The position numbers and the translations under genes were made by a program. The notes under the pieces were generated by a model. That model was not told where the DNA came from. It did no database searches and saw only the letters and a list, made by a program, of their open reading frames with translations. Positions 48,906 through 58,089 of a DNA stretch of 64,000 nucleotides are shown here, one piece after another. The stretch is from Streptomyces hygroscopicus (GTDB lineage: Bacteria > Actinomycetota > Actinomycetes > Streptomycetales > Streptomycetaceae). Location of the stretch: the NCBI GenBank assembly GCA_002021875.1, contig CP018627.1, positions 5,952,001-6,016,000 on the forward strand. The letters run 5' to 3'. Numbering within the stretch: position 1 is the first letter of the stretch; each line of letters begins with the position of its first letter.

Positions 48906-50117
48906 TCAGGCGAGCAGAGCCGCCGCCGTGAACAGCTCCACGCCCACCGCGATGGCGTCCTCGTCCACATCGAAGTCGCCCGCGTGGAGGTCGCGCCGGG
49001 TGGTGTCGCCGACCGTACGCACGCCCAGCCGGGCCATCGCGCCGGGCACCCGCTCCAGGTACCAGGAGAAGTCCTCGCCGCCCAGCGACTGTTCGGTGTC
49101 CTCGACCGCGTGCGCGCCGCGGCGGGCGATCATGGCGTCCCGCAGCAGCTCGGCGGAGCTCGCCTCGTTGACCACCGGCGGGACTCCGCGGATGTAGTTG
49201 ATCTCCGACTTGGCGCGGTGCAGGGTGGCGATCTCGTCCACCGCGGCATGGACCAGGTCGGGCGCCTCCCGCCAGGCGGGCAGGTCCAGGCAGCGGACCG
49301 TGGCGGACAGCTCGGCGTGCTGCGGGATCACGTTGCAGGCGTGGCCCGACTCCACCCGGCCCCAGGTGACGGCCAGGCCCGAACGGGCGTCGACCCGGCG
49401 GGCCAGCAGCGCGGGCACCTCGGTGATCACCTTGGCGGTGGCGGTCACCAGGTCGGTGGTCAGATGGGGGCGCGCGGTGTGGCCGCCCGGCCCGTCCAGC
49501 GAGATCTCCAGCCGGTCGCAGGCCGAGGTGATCGGCCCGACGCGCAGCCCGATCCGGCCGACCTCGACCTTCGGGTCGCAGTGCAGCGCCAGGATCCGGC
49601 CGACGCCGTCCAGCACGCCCTCCTCGATCGCGTCGGCCGCGCCGCCGGGCAGCACCTCCTCGGCGGGCTGGAACAGCAGCCGCACCGGACGTGCCAGCCG
49701 CCCCTCGCGGGCCAGCTCGGCCAGGACCAGACCGGCGCCGAGCACCACGGTGGTGTGCACATCGTGGCCGCAGGCGTGGGCGCGGTCGGCGATGGTCGAG
49801 CGGTAGTCGACCGTCTTGGTGTCGGGGATGGGCAGTCCGTCGATGTCCGCGCGCAGCGCCAGCAGGGGCGCCACGCCATCGCGCGGGCCGATGTCACAGA
49901 TGAGGCCGGTGCCCGAGGGCAGCACCCGCGGCTCCAGTCCCGCCTGCTCCAGCCGCGCCTTGATCGCGGCGGTGGTGCGGAACTCACAGTTGCCGAGCTC
50001 GGGGTGCATATGTACATCGCGCCGGAAGGCGATGAGTTCGGCACGCAGCTCGTCGGGGAGCGTGCCGGGCAGGGCCGGCGCTTCGGCGGGTGTGGCATCG
50101 GTCGCATCGAGGGACAT
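48906..50117 (-). CDS. M20-family amidohydrolase (N-acyl amino acid/peptide deacylase)
   Basis: The 403-residue protein has the M20D pattern: FRRDVHMHPELGNCEFRTT, LALRADIDGLPI, the metal site AHACGHDVHTTVVLG, LLFQPAEEVLPGGA, LDGPGGHTARPH, and the late metal ligand region SLGGEDFSWYLE. These enzymes remove acyl groups from amino acids or small peptides. The ATG at 50117 is chosen because AGGTGAAG lies 6 bases upstream; a GTG at 50129 is also in frame. It is flanked by the accessory block and the envelope cluster and probably forms its own unit. Confidence 0.9.
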   Translation of the reverse strand: MSLDATDATPAEAPALPGTLPDELRAELIAFRRDVHMHPELGNCEFRTTAAIKARLEQAGLEPRVLPSGTGLICDIGPRDGVAPLLALRADIDGLPIPDTKTVDYRSTIADRAHACGHDVHTTVVLGAGLVLAELAREGRLARPVRLLFQPAEEVLPGGAADAIEEGVLDGVGRILALHCDPKVEVGRIGLRVGPITSACDRLEISLDGPGGHTARPHLTTDLVTATAKVITEVPALLARRVDARSGLAVTWGRVESGHACNVIPQHAELSATVRCLDLPAWREAPDLVHAAVDEIATLHRAKSEINYIRGVPPVVNEASSAELLRDAMIARRGAHAVEDTEQSLGGEDFSWYLERVPGAMARLGVRTVGDTTRRDLHAGDFDVDEDAIAVGVELFTAAALLA

Positions 50118-50307
50118 CAATTGCTTCACCTGAAGAAGCGTAGAACGCCAGGTGGGCCCACCGAATGTCGATCAACAAAAATTCAATCTGTTCGGGTACG
50201 CAAAAGTACCCGGCGCGGTGCATGATCCCCCTAGTCAGGGGGTATAACAGCCCGTTTTGCGGCCGGCCGCGGGTGAGAAGCACCACACGGCCGTACGGGC
50301 GACGAGC

Positions 50308-51525
50308 TCAGGACGCCGCGAGCGGTGCCGCGGGCGAACCCGGGCTCCCCGGCGGGGCCGGATCCCTCGGCGGGACCGAACCCTTCGGCGGAGCCGGGTC
50401 CGTCGGCGGCCCCGAGCTCAGCCGGCGCACATCGCGGGCCGTGCCGGTGACCCCGGACAGAAAGCCCTGGGCGCGCGGGGAGGCGTTGCTGGTCAGCCAG
50501 GCGGGGTCCACATCGCAGACCGCGACCTGCACACCGGTGCCCACGAGCGCGAGCGGCAGGGTGTGCACCACGGTCGAGGGGAAGCTCACGATCGTGTGGC
50601 CGATGGGGCCTCGGCGGGCTATCAGCTCGAGCGGCAGATCGGGCCGTACGATCTCAAGACCCACCTCGGCCGAGACCCGGTGCAGCTTCTCGGCGCTCTC
50701 GCGGCGGTGGGCGAAGTAGCGGGTGGCGCCATGGGCGCGGGTCAGCGAACCGACCGCCTCCAGATAGCGCTCCAGGTCCACCACGCCCGTCTCGACCAGG
50801 GAGGTGCCGACCAGGTCGGTGCCGCCGGTGAGCCGGGGCGGGCCGAACCGGGCCCGGGTCCAGGCGAAGTCGTTGGCGGTGATGGTGACCCCGTCGGGCG
50901 CCTCCACCGGCATCGAGCTGAAGACCTCGACCCGGCGCTTGGAGCCCGGGGTGAGCCGACGCCGCGCGGTGGCGGAGACCGGCGCGAACACCATGTCGCG
51001 CGGCCCCCGGTTGCCTCGCCGGTGCCAGCGCACCAGGGGCTCCCCCTTGGCGAGCTGGGAGATGAACTCCATGGTGGCCGTGCCGTCGTCCACCACGACC
51101 AGGTCCTTGGCGCGGGTGAGGGTCAGCAGTAGCTGGACATAGCGGGAGAACGGATCGCCTATCACGATCCGCGCGGCCCGGCGCAGCGGTCCGCGCAGCC
51201 CGCTGATCGTCTTGACCGGCGCACCGGCCCCACCCCGCGCGTCCTCCCAGCGCACGGCGAAGCCCTCGTCCCGCGCCAGCTCGGCCATCCGGCGCAGCTG
51301 GCCGCGGGTCATCGGGTCGTGCGGGGAGAGCACCACCACGGTGAGGTCCTGGGGCGCCGTGGCCTCCAGGCCCTGGGCGCGCTGGTCCGGGCCCTGGGCG
51401 CGCTGGTCCGGGCCCTGGGCGCGCTGGGCGTCGGCGTACGCCCACTCCAGCACGTTCAGCAGCTGAACCGGGCTCTCGACGAAGGCAAGAGTGACCGGAG
51501 GGGCAAGGGGGGCAGCGGAGACCAT
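50308..51525 (-). CDS. Polysialyltransferase-like glycosyltransferase
   Basis: The 405-residue protein starts with a Rossmann-like strand (VTLAFVESPVQLLNVLEWAYA). It contains DLVVVDDGTATMEFI and late HTIVSFPSTVVHTLPLAL, consistent with the bacterial alpha-2,8-polysialyltransferase-like family. It would polymerise nonulosonic acid from the CMP-sugar made by the neighbouring NeuB and NeuA-type enzymes. Residues 36-52 are a RAQGPDQ repeat encoded by a 21-bp tandem. The C-terminus is Pro-rich. A longer frame reaches a GTG at 51630, 11 bases after the neuB stop, but a strong hairpin lies in that interval. Confidence 0.8.
   Translation of the reverse strand: MVSAAPLAPPVTLAFVESPVQLLNVLEWAYADAQRAQGPDQRAQGPDQRAQGLEATAPQDLTVVVLSPHDPMTRGQLRRMAELARDEGFAVRWEDARGGAGAPVKTISGLRGPLRRAARIVIGDPFSRYVQLLLTLTRAKDLVVVDDGTATMEFISQLAKGEPLVRWHRRGNRGPRDMVFAPVSATARRRLTPGSKRRVEVFSSMPVEAPDGVTITANDFAWTRARFGPPRLTGGTDLVGTSLVETGVVDLERYLEAVGSLTRAHGATRYFAHRRESAEKLHRVSAEVGLEIVRPDLPLELIARRGPIGHTIVSFPSTVVHTLPLALVGTGVQVAVCDVDPAWLTSNASPRAQGFLSGVTGTARDVRRLSSGPPTDPAPPKGSVPPRDPAPPGSPGSPAAPLAAS
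51369..51426 (-). repeat. 21-bp in-frame tandem repeat coding RAQGPDQ
   Basis: GGCCCTGGGCGCGCTGGTCC plus G repeats about 2.75 times without breaking the frame. It adds a variable linker to the polysialyltransferase-like protein. Confidence 0.85.
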
Positions 51526-51544
51526 CGCACCGTCCAAAGGCAGG

Positions 51545-51599
51545 GCCCGGAAGCGGCGGGCAGCCCCTGACGCGTCAGAGGTGCCCGCCGCTTCCGGGC
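51545..51599 (-). terminator. Perfect 18-bp hairpin between neuB and the polysialyltransferase-like gene
   Basis: Arms GCCCGGAAGCGGCGGGCA (51545-51562) and its exact complement (51582-51599) flank a 19-base loop. It ends 20 bases before the downstream ATG, so it may terminate or attenuate transcription into that gene. Confidence 0.85.
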
Positions 51600-51641
51600 G
51601 AGGGCCGGGCACACCGGCCGGAGGATTCACGGCAGAGTGCC

Positions 51642-52574
51642 TCAGACCGCGGCGGGCTCGCGGTCGGCGGAGTCGGACTCGGCGACGACGCCCGCGACAC
51701 GGCGGAGCTTCTTCATCGGGCCGAGCTCGCTCTCGTAGACCTTCTTGACGCCGTCACCGAGGGAGTCCTCGATGGTGCGGATGTCCCGGACCAGCCGCGT
51801 CAGGCCCTGCGGCTCGACGGAGGCGGCCTGGTCCGAGCCCCACATGGCGCGGTCGAGGGTGATGTGGCGCTCGACGAACGCGGCACCCAGCGCGACGGCG
51901 GCCAGCGTGGTCTGCAGACCGGTCTCGTGGCCGGAGTAGCCGATCGGCACGTTGGGGTACTCGGCCTGCAGCGTGTTGATCACGCGCAGGTTGAGCTCCT
52001 CGGCCTTGGCCGGGTACGTGGAGGTGGCGTGGCACAGCAGGATGTTGTCGCTGCCCAGCACCTCCACCGCGTGGCGGATCTGCTTGGGGGTCGACATGCC
52101 CGTCGACAGGATGACGGTGCGGCCGGTCGCCCGCAGGGCGCGCAGCAGCTCGTCGTCGGTCAGCGAGGCCGAGGCCACCTTGTGCGCCGGGACGTCGAAC
52201 TTCTCCAGGAAGGCGACGGCCTCGGTGTCCCACGGGGAGGCGAACCAGTCGATGCCGCGCTTCTTGCAGTGCTCGGAGATGGCGGTGTACTCGGCCTCGC
52301 CGAACTCCACGCGGTGGCGGTAGTCGATGTAGGTCATCCGGCCCCAGGGGGTGTCACGCTCGATGTCCCACTGGTCGCGGGGGGTGCAGATCTCCGGGGT
52401 TCGCTTCTGGAACTTGACCGCGTCACAGCCGGCCTCGGCGGCAGCGTCGATCAGCTTGAACGCGTTCTCCAGGTCGCCGTTGTGGTTGATACCGATCTCA
52501 CCGGTGACATAGACCGGGTGGCCGGGTCCGGCGGTCTTCGCGCCGAGGGTGCGGAGGCGAGAGTTGGAACTCAC
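51642..52574 (-). CDS. Nonulosonic acid synthase (NeuB-like)
   Basis: The 310-residue enzyme condenses phosphoenolpyruvate with a hexose or N-acyl-hexosamine. Motifs: VYVTGEIGINHNGDLENAFKLIDAAAEAGCDAVKFQKR, DWFASPWDTEAVAFLE, TGMSTPKQIRHAVE, YPNVPIGYSGHETG and VERHITLDRAMWGSDQAASVEP. It is close in order to NeuB/NanS-type synthases but ends after the TIM barrel, without the C-terminal antifreeze-like (SAF) domain typical of ~345-residue members. Start is GTG at 52574 with GAAAGG upstream. In S. coelicolor the corresponding region makes Kdn-containing teichulosonic acid, so a Kdn-type product is likely. Confidence 0.9.
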   Translation of the reverse strand: MSSNSRLRTLGAKTAGPGHPVYVTGEIGINHNGDLENAFKLIDAAAEAGCDAVKFQKRTPEICTPRDQWDIERDTPWGRMTYIDYRHRVEFGEAEYTAISEHCKKRGIDWFASPWDTEAVAFLEKFDVPAHKVASASLTDDELLRALRATGRTVILSTGMSTPKQIRHAVEVLGSDNILLCHATSTYPAKAEELNLRVINTLQAEYPNVPIGYSGHETGLQTTLAAVALGAAFVERHITLDRAMWGSDQAASVEPQGLTRLVRDIRTIEDSLGDGVKKVYESELGPMKKLRRVAGVVAESDSADREPAAV

Positions 52575-52882
52575 TTGAAACCTTTCGGGGTGAACCCGGC
52601 GTGGAAGTCCGGGGCGAGACATGGTTTTGCCTGCGGCCTCGCTGGACGGTGCCGTAGGATCCCGGGATCGGCCTGTGAGCCTTAAGGCACGAACCGGCTT
52701 GCCCGGGGAGACGGTTGGGGCATTGATCGGGCTGACGCACCTTGGGGCGCTATCAACCGTCCCGACCTGCGATCCAGTTGTGGGTGATGCGGCCGGTCCC
52801 GCCACAGCCAGTGACGATCCGAGCTGCGACGAGGCGCGAGCGACTGTGCTGTGGGCGAGTCGTTCACGGCTGAGAAGTTGAT
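52575..52882. other. 308-base gap upstream of neuB
   Basis: No gene is supported. An in-frame ATG at 52622 would extend NeuB by 16 residues, without similarity. The gap suggests neuB has its own promoter, but I could not identify convincing -10/-35 boxes. Confidence 0.5.
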
Positions 52883-54082
52883 TTAAGACAGTTCCTTTCC
52901 GAGGAGCCACGAAGCGATCTCCCGAATCGCTCCGTCCCCTCCGGGTGTGGAAGTGACTGCGCGTGCGGCCCCGCGCACGATCTCGTGCGCGGTGGCCACC
53001 GCGACCGGCCAGCCGACGAGGCCGAAGCAGGCCAAGTCGTTGACGTCGTTGCCGACGTAGAGCACGCGCTCCGGCGCGATGCCCTGCTCCTCGCACCACT
53101 GCTTCAGTGCGAGATCTTTTCGGTCGATGCCGTGGAGCACGGGGACCTGGAGTTTGCGAGCCCGTGCGGCGACGACCGGGTTCTTTTCCGTGGACAGGAT
53201 CAACAGCGCCAGCTCAGCGCGGCGCAGGGCGGCGATCCCGAGCCCGTCGCCGCGGTGCACGGCCACGAGTTCGCGTCCTTCGGAGTCGACCAGCACCCTG
53301 TCGTCGGTCTGGGTGCCGTCGAAGTCGAGTACCACCGCGTCGATGTCCTCGCGGGTGGGGAGGGCGCCCGGCCGCTCGGCGTCGAGCAGCGGGGCCAGCG
53401 CGCGGGCGCGGGCCAGATCGTGCGGATCGTCGATCTCCAGCACCCGGGCGGGGTCGGTGCGCACCAGGTCGGTGCGGCCGAAGAAGCGGTGCCCGGCCTC
53501 GCGGAAGCCGCGGGCGTCCATCGCGTAGGCGGCGCCGGTCTCCAGGAAGTCCTGGGGGCGGTCCTGGCGGCGCGGACGGTAGGACTTGTCGTGGTTGACG
53601 CCGTCGCCGCCGTCCGCCGCGGGGTCCTCGCCCTCGCGCCAGACGAAGCCGTGGAAGGGGGCCACGGTCAGGGCGGTGTCGGCGCCCTTCTCGGCGACCG
53701 CCGCGGCCACTCCGTCGATGTCCTCGCGGATGATGAACGGGCTGGTGCACTGCACGAGGAGGACCACGTCCACGGTGGTGTCGTGCGACGCCTCGTACGC
53801 GTCCATGGCGTGGATCACCGCGGCCTCGCTGGTGGCGGTGTCACCGGCGATGTCGGTGGGCCGCTGGATGACCACGGCGCCCGCACCGCGGGCGGCGGCG
53901 GCGATCCCGGCGTCGTCGGTGGAGACGACCACGTCGGTCACCAGCCGGCTGGCCCGGCACTCCATGACGGCGCGAACGACCAGCGGCACGCCTCCCACGG
54001 CGGCGAGGTTCTTCGCGGGGACGCCCTTCGACCCGCCGCGGGCGGGGATCACAGCGAGCACACATGGGCTCGGGGCGGTCAT
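52883..54082 (-). CDS. CMP-nonulosonic acid synthetase fused to a HAD phosphatase
   Basis: Residues about 6-225 are a cytidylyltransferase (VLAVIPARGGSKGVPAKNLAAVGGVPLVVRAV; VVVSTDDAGIA; LLVQCTSPFI). Residues about 245-399 are a HAD/KdsC-like phosphatase (VVLDFDGTQTDD, LLILSTEKNPVV, RVLYVGNDVNDL). The fusion would remove the 9-phosphate and activate the sugar with CTP, two successive steps of nonulosonic acid use. The ATG at 54082 has GAAGGAG 6 bases upstream; a GTG overlapping the upstream stop is an alternative. The HAD motif has DFDGTQTDD, with the catalytic aspartates present. Confidence 0.92.
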   Translation of the reverse strand: MTAPSPCVLAVIPARGGSKGVPAKNLAAVGGVPLVVRAVMECRASRLVTDVVVSTDDAGIAAAARGAGAVVIQRPTDIAGDTATSEAAVIHAMDAYEASHDTTVDVVLLVQCTSPFIIREDIDGVAAAVAEKGADTALTVAPFHGFVWREGEDPAADGGDGVNHDKSYRPRRQDRPQDFLETGAAYAMDARGFREAGHRFFGRTDLVRTDPARVLEIDDPHDLARARALAPLLDAERPGALPTREDIDAVVLDFDGTQTDDRVLVDSEGRELVAVHRGDGLGIAALRRAELALLILSTEKNPVVAARARKLQVPVLHGIDRKDLALKQWCEEQGIAPERVLYVGNDVNDLACFGLVGWPVAVATAHEIVRGAARAVTSTPGGDGAIREIASWLLGKELS

Positions 54083-54153
54083 GGCGGCTCCTTCAGGGGT
54101 TGCAGAGGTGATCGAGGCCGTCCCGGCCTCCTCTTGGTTCGCGCGTACGTCGC

Positions 54154-55515
54154 TCACAGCTCCCCCATCCGCCGGATAACGGGGGCCACGCGCTGCACGC
54201 CGTGGCGGTAGGCACCGCGGGCCGCTTCGCGCATCGTGTTGCGCACCACCCGCCGCAACGCCGAGACCTGCGCCTCGTCCTCGGCCGAGGCCCCGGGGCG
54301 GGGCGAGCCGTCCGGCTCGAAGCCGTACCGGGCGAGCCGGCCGGGCAGATAGCCGGGCGCGGTGGTGGGGGTGTAGAAGGGGGCGAGCGGCGGGAGCGTC
54401 GGTGCGGCGGCCAGCTCGGCGACCCGGTCCCGCGCGGCGTCGAACCAGGTCTCGTACGGCCCGTCGGCGGCGACGCCCTGGCGGCTGAGCCACTCGGCGT
54501 TCGGCTCCGGCAGGTGCCCGGCGTCCAGCTGGTCCCAGGAGGCGAGGCAGCCGGAGCCGAGGAAGTGGTGGTTGCCGAGCGTCTCCCGCACCCCGAGGTC
54601 GGTGAGAACGGCGGTCGGTACGGAGCGGTGCAGCGACTCGAGGGCGGCCGTGGAGCTGACCGTGACCAGCAGGTCCGCGGCGTCCAGGACCTCGCCCATG
54701 TTCCCGTAGGCGAGCCGGAAGTTGGCGGGCAGATCGTCGCCGAACTTGGCGATCAGCTTCTGGTAGGGAAGCTCTTCGATATGCGTGGTGTGCTCGCCCG
54801 GCTTGCTGCGCAGCTTGACCACGACCTCGCGGTCCGGATGGCGGCGCGCGTGCTCCACCGCGCGGCGCAGCAGATAGGTGCGGTCGGCGCGGTTGTCCGG
54901 GACGGACGGCTGGACGGCGAAGACGACCGTGCCGCCGGGGTACTTCCGCCCCAGCCGCGCCTTCGCGTCGTAGCGGTCGCCGCCGAGGAAGGGCAGCGCG
55001 CATTCGACGACGCTGTTCCCGTCGGCGCCGACGCCCGTGTAGACGTCGCGGAAGCGGTCGGCGTCATGGCGGGAGTTGGCCAGCACCACATCGGCGCCGT
55101 GGCGCAGCAGCAGACCGTCGGCCAGCTTCTCGTAGACGACACCGACATAGCCGGTGACGACCACGGGGCGGCGCTCGTCGTCCTGCCAGGCGTGGCGCAG
55201 TCCGTGCAGCATGGCCTGGACGGCGCCGCCGACCAGCGAGAGCACGATCACGTCATAGCGCTCACGGTCCACGGCCCGTACGAATTCCACGCCCGTGACC
55301 TCGCGCATCGCGTCGGCGCGCACTCCGACCTCGGTGAGCTGCCGGGCGGTCGGCGTGGCGCGGCCGCGCAGCAGGAAGCCGTCGAGGCGACGGCCCGAGG
55401 CTGAACCCGACTCGTCCGGTACGAGGCGATGCGCGGTGAGCGCGCCCCATTTCCACCGGGTGTCGGAATCGGCGAGCACGGCGACTCGCACGGAGGGATT
55501 GGTACGTGAGGACAC
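54154..55515 (-). CDS. DUF6716-type putative glycosyltransferase
   Basis: The 453-residue protein starts VSSRTNPSVRVAVLADSDTRWKWGALTAH and later has VVVTGYVGVVYEKLADGLLLRHGADVVLANSRHDADRF, FAVQPSVPDNRADRTYLLRRAVEHA and DLLVTVSSTAALES. It resembles a GT-B fold glycosyltransferase of the DUF6716 family found in streptomycete envelope clusters. Start is the GTG at 55515. It ends four bases before a GTG that could begin the NeuA-HAD gene, so the two are coupled. The sugar transferred is not readable from the sequence. It is divergent from the GT2 gene. Confidence 0.82.
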   Translation of the reverse strand: MSSRTNPSVRVAVLADSDTRWKWGALTAHRLVPDESGSASGRRLDGFLLRGRATPTARQLTEVGVRADAMREVTGVEFVRAVDRERYDVIVLSLVGGAVQAMLHGLRHAWQDDERRPVVVTGYVGVVYEKLADGLLLRHGADVVLANSRHDADRFRDVYTGVGADGNSVVECALPFLGGDRYDAKARLGRKYPGGTVVFAVQPSVPDNRADRTYLLRRAVEHARRHPDREVVVKLRSKPGEHTTHIEELPYQKLIAKFGDDLPANFRLAYGNMGEVLDAADLLVTVSSTAALESLHRSVPTAVLTDLGVRETLGNHHFLGSGCLASWDQLDAGHLPEPNAEWLSRQGVAADGPYETWFDAARDRVAELAAAPTLPPLAPFYTPTTAPGYLPGRLARYGFEPDGSPRPGASAEDEAQVSALRRVVRNTMREAARGAYRHGVQRVAPVIRRMGEL

Positions 55516-55702
55516 GTCGCAGACGCTAGGAAGCGTTGTCGATTCACGGCCCAACGCAAGAGCAACAAAGGGTTAACAGAACGTCGACGATTGGAGAATC
55601 GGCTGGCTGGAGCGGCGGGTTAACCATTCCGACGTGTTTCGTTCACCTCTACGTACACCCTAGGTCAAGACGAATGCCGAACAGCGACCTAGCGTCACCC
55701 GC

Positions 55703-56680
55703 GTGGTTAAGCTCTCCGTCATCGTGCCGTTCTACAACGTGCAGACCTATGCCCCCGACACGCTCAGAAGTCTGCGCGCGAACGCGCGTGAGGACTTCGA
55801 ATTCATTCTCGTCGACGACTGTGCCACCGACGGGACGCCGGAGATCCTGGAGCGCGCCGAACGCGACCTTCCGGGGGCCGTCTACGTGCGGCACGAGAAG
55901 AACGGTGGGCTGGCCACCGCCCGGAACACCGGCCTGGACAACTCCACCGGCGAGTACATCACCTTCCTCGACGGCGACGACTGGCTCGCCCCCGGCTACT
56001 ACGAGCAAATGCTCGCGGCGATCGAGGACTTGGGGTGCGACTTCGTCCGCACCGACCATGTCCAGTGCACCGCCCGAGCCCGCTCGATCACCCGGGTGCC
56101 GCACGGCCGTCGCAATGTGGTGATGAACCCGCGGGACGCGATCCTCCCGGCCGACCGCTCCACCTCCGTCGACTACCCCTATGCCTGGGCGGGCATGTAC
56201 CACCGCCGCCTGGCCGACGAGGGGCTGCTGCACTTCACCCACGGGCTGCGCACCGCCGAGGACCGGCCCTGGATCTGGCGGCTGCACCGCGAGGCCCGCA
56301 GCTTCGCCGTCCTCGGCGTGCACGGAGTGTTCTACCGGCGGGGGGTCTCCTCCTCGCTCACCCAGATCGGGGATGTGCGGCAGCTCGACTTCATTCGCGC
56401 ATTCGACCAGGTCATCGAGGAAACCGCGCGGGACCGCGACGCCGACGCCCTGCTGCCGAAGGCCGTCCGCACTTACTGCGCGATCATTTCCCACCACCTG
56501 GGCAACATCGAGAGATTCGAACCACAAGTGGCCCGCAAACTCCGATCCATGTCGGCGGCGGCGATGAAACGCATGCCCCAGGACGTATTGAAGGACGCAC
56601 TGGATTCCATGGACTACGAGCGCGCCGCACGCCTGCGGCGAGTCAAGCGCCGGCCCGCCGGGGCGGAGGTGGCGGCCTGA
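55703..56680 (+). CDS. Family 2 glycosyltransferase
   Basis: The 325-residue enzyme has the GT2/GT-A layout: LSVIVPFYNVQTYAPDTLRSL, FILVDDCATDGTPEIL, GLATARNTGLDNSTGEYITFLDGDDWLAPGYYE (with the DxD-like DGDD) and RTAEDRPWIWRLH. It transfers a nucleotide-activated sugar during envelope polymer assembly on the cytoplasmic face. Start is GTG at 55703. Its stop overlaps the ATG of the next gene (TGATG), so the pair is coupled. The C-terminal ~60 residues are helical and basic. Confidence 0.92.
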   Translation: MVKLSVIVPFYNVQTYAPDTLRSLRANAREDFEFILVDDCATDGTPEILERAERDLPGAVYVRHEKNGGLATARNTGLDNSTGEYITFLDGDDWLAPGYYEQMLAAIEDLGCDFVRTDHVQCTARARSITRVPHGRRNVVMNPRDAILPADRSTSVDYPYAWAGMYHRRLADEGLLHFTHGLRTAEDRPWIWRLHREARSFAVLGVHGVFYRRGVSSSLTQIGDVRQLDFIRAFDQVIEETARDRDADALLPKAVRTYCAIISHHLGNIERFEPQVARKLRSMSAAAMKRMPQDVLKDALDSMDYERAARLRRVKRRPAGAEVAA

Positions 56681-58089
56681 TGTCCGCCTACAAGCCGCTG
56701 GCGGAGCGCAAGCGCACCCAGATCTTCCTCGCCTCGACCCTCTATGGGGCGGCGACCCTCGCGGCCGCGATCGACGCGGACAGCGTCGGCCCGGCCGACC
56801 GCCGGCTGCTGCTGATCAGCAACAACGCCGCGACGCCGGAGACCACCCCGCCGGTCGACGAGATGCCCGGCTTCGAGCGGCTGCGCGGCCGCTTCGACCG
56901 GGTGCTGTCCTGGAACGAGACGATCTCGCCGTTCCACCCCGGCGGCTGGGCCCCGCGCGTGGACGACGCCCCACTGTGGGAGCGCCATCTGCGGCTGCTG
57001 TGGAACCTCGGCGACGACAACATCGAGCTGATCCTGGAGTCCATCCAGGTCAACCCGGCGATGGCGGTCGCCAATGTCTTCCAGGGCGCGCCCATCGACG
57101 TCTACGCGGACGGCCTGATGAGCTACGGCCCGACCCGCAACAAGCTGGACCCGCTGATCGGCACCCGGATCCGCCGGCTGCTCCACCTGGACCTGGTGCC
57201 CGGGCTGCGGCCGCTGCTGCTGACCGAGTTCGGCGTCGAACCGGAGATCCTGCCGACCGAGGTGTTCACCAAGGTGCTCACCGAGATCGCCGACGCCGCC
57301 CCGCGCGGTGTCGTCTCCGCCGGCGAGCGGATCGCCGTCGGCAACGGTCCGGCGCTGATGCTCGGGCAGTATCTTTCCGCGCTGGACATCCTCACTCCGC
57401 AGGAGGAGGAAGAGCTGCATGTGCGGATGTTGCGCGGCGCCGTGGCGCTGGGCCACCGCACCGTCGTCTTCAAGCCGCACCCCACCGCCCCGGCCCGCTG
57501 GTCGCGGATGCTGGAGAAGAAGGCCGCGGAGCTGGGCGCGGAGCTGACCGTCATGGACACCCCGGTCCTGGCCGAGGTGCTGTACCAGCGGATGACTCCG
57601 GCCCTGGTCATCGGCTGCTTCTCCACCGCGCTGCTCACCGCCGACGTCTTCTACGGACTTCCGGTGGCCCGGATCGGCACCGATACGCTGCTGGAGCGGC
57701 TCACCCCGTACCAGAACAGCAACCGCATGCCGGTGACGATCGTGGACGCGCTGCTGCCCGACCTCGAGAACCACAAGGCGGTGGCCGCCGCGCAGCCGGT
57801 CGACGAGCGGGCGGGCAAGCGGCTGGCCGGACTGATCACCGCGGTCGGCTTCTGCATGCAGGCCAAGATCTACCCGGATCTGCGGCCCGCCACCGAGCGC
57901 TATCTGGCCGCCCACCTGGACAACCAGACCTGGCGCTACTTCAAGAAGCGCCGGCTGACCGCGCTCGCCCTGCCCGGGGCGGTCCCCTCGCAGCTCGCCT
58001 TCATCCCGCGCAATGAGACGGTGCGCAAGGTCGCCCGCCGGGCCCGGGCCATCAAGCGGGCCGCCCTCAAGCGGACGGTCACCGGATGA
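56680..58089 (+). CDS. Second polysialyltransferase-like protein
   Basis: The 469-residue protein begins MSAYKPLAERKRTQIFLASTL and has a two-domain, GT-B-like appearance. Conserved-looking segments are DVYADGLMSYGPTRNKLDPLIGTRIRRLLHLDLVPGL, GHRTVVFKPHPTAPARWSRML and GCFSTALLTADVFYGLPVARIG. The KPHP and S-T-A-L motifs are typical of polysialyl- and polyglycosyl-phosphate transferases. It probably elongates the nonulosonic acid polymer along with the protein at 50308. Its start and stop overlap the flanking genes, so the GT2, this gene and the acyltransferase form one operon. Confidence 0.85.
   Translation: MSAYKPLAERKRTQIFLASTLYGAATLAAAIDADSVGPADRRLLLISNNAATPETTPPVDEMPGFERLRGRFDRVLSWNETISPFHPGGWAPRVDDAPLWERHLRLLWNLGDDNIELILESIQVNPAMAVANVFQGAPIDVYADGLMSYGPTRNKLDPLIGTRIRRLLHLDLVPGLRPLLLTEFGVEPEILPTEVFTKVLTEIADAAPRGVVSAGERIAVGNGPALMLGQYLSALDILTPQEEEELHVRMLRGAVALGHRTVVFKPHPTAPARWSRMLEKKAAELGAELTVMDTPVLAEVLYQRMTPALVIGCFSTALLTADVFYGLPVARIGTDTLLERLTPYQNSNRMPVTIVDALLPDLENHKAVAAAQPVDERAGKRLAGLITAVGFCMQAKIYPDLRPATERYLAAHLDNQTWRYFKKRRLTALALPGAVPSQLAFIPRNETVRKVARRARAIKRAALKRTVTG

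Noticed and set aside
56035..56679. Long frame upstream of the second polysialyltransferase-like gene
   Set aside because: It overlaps the GT2 gene in another frame; the real start is the ATG at 56680 overlapping the GT2 stop.
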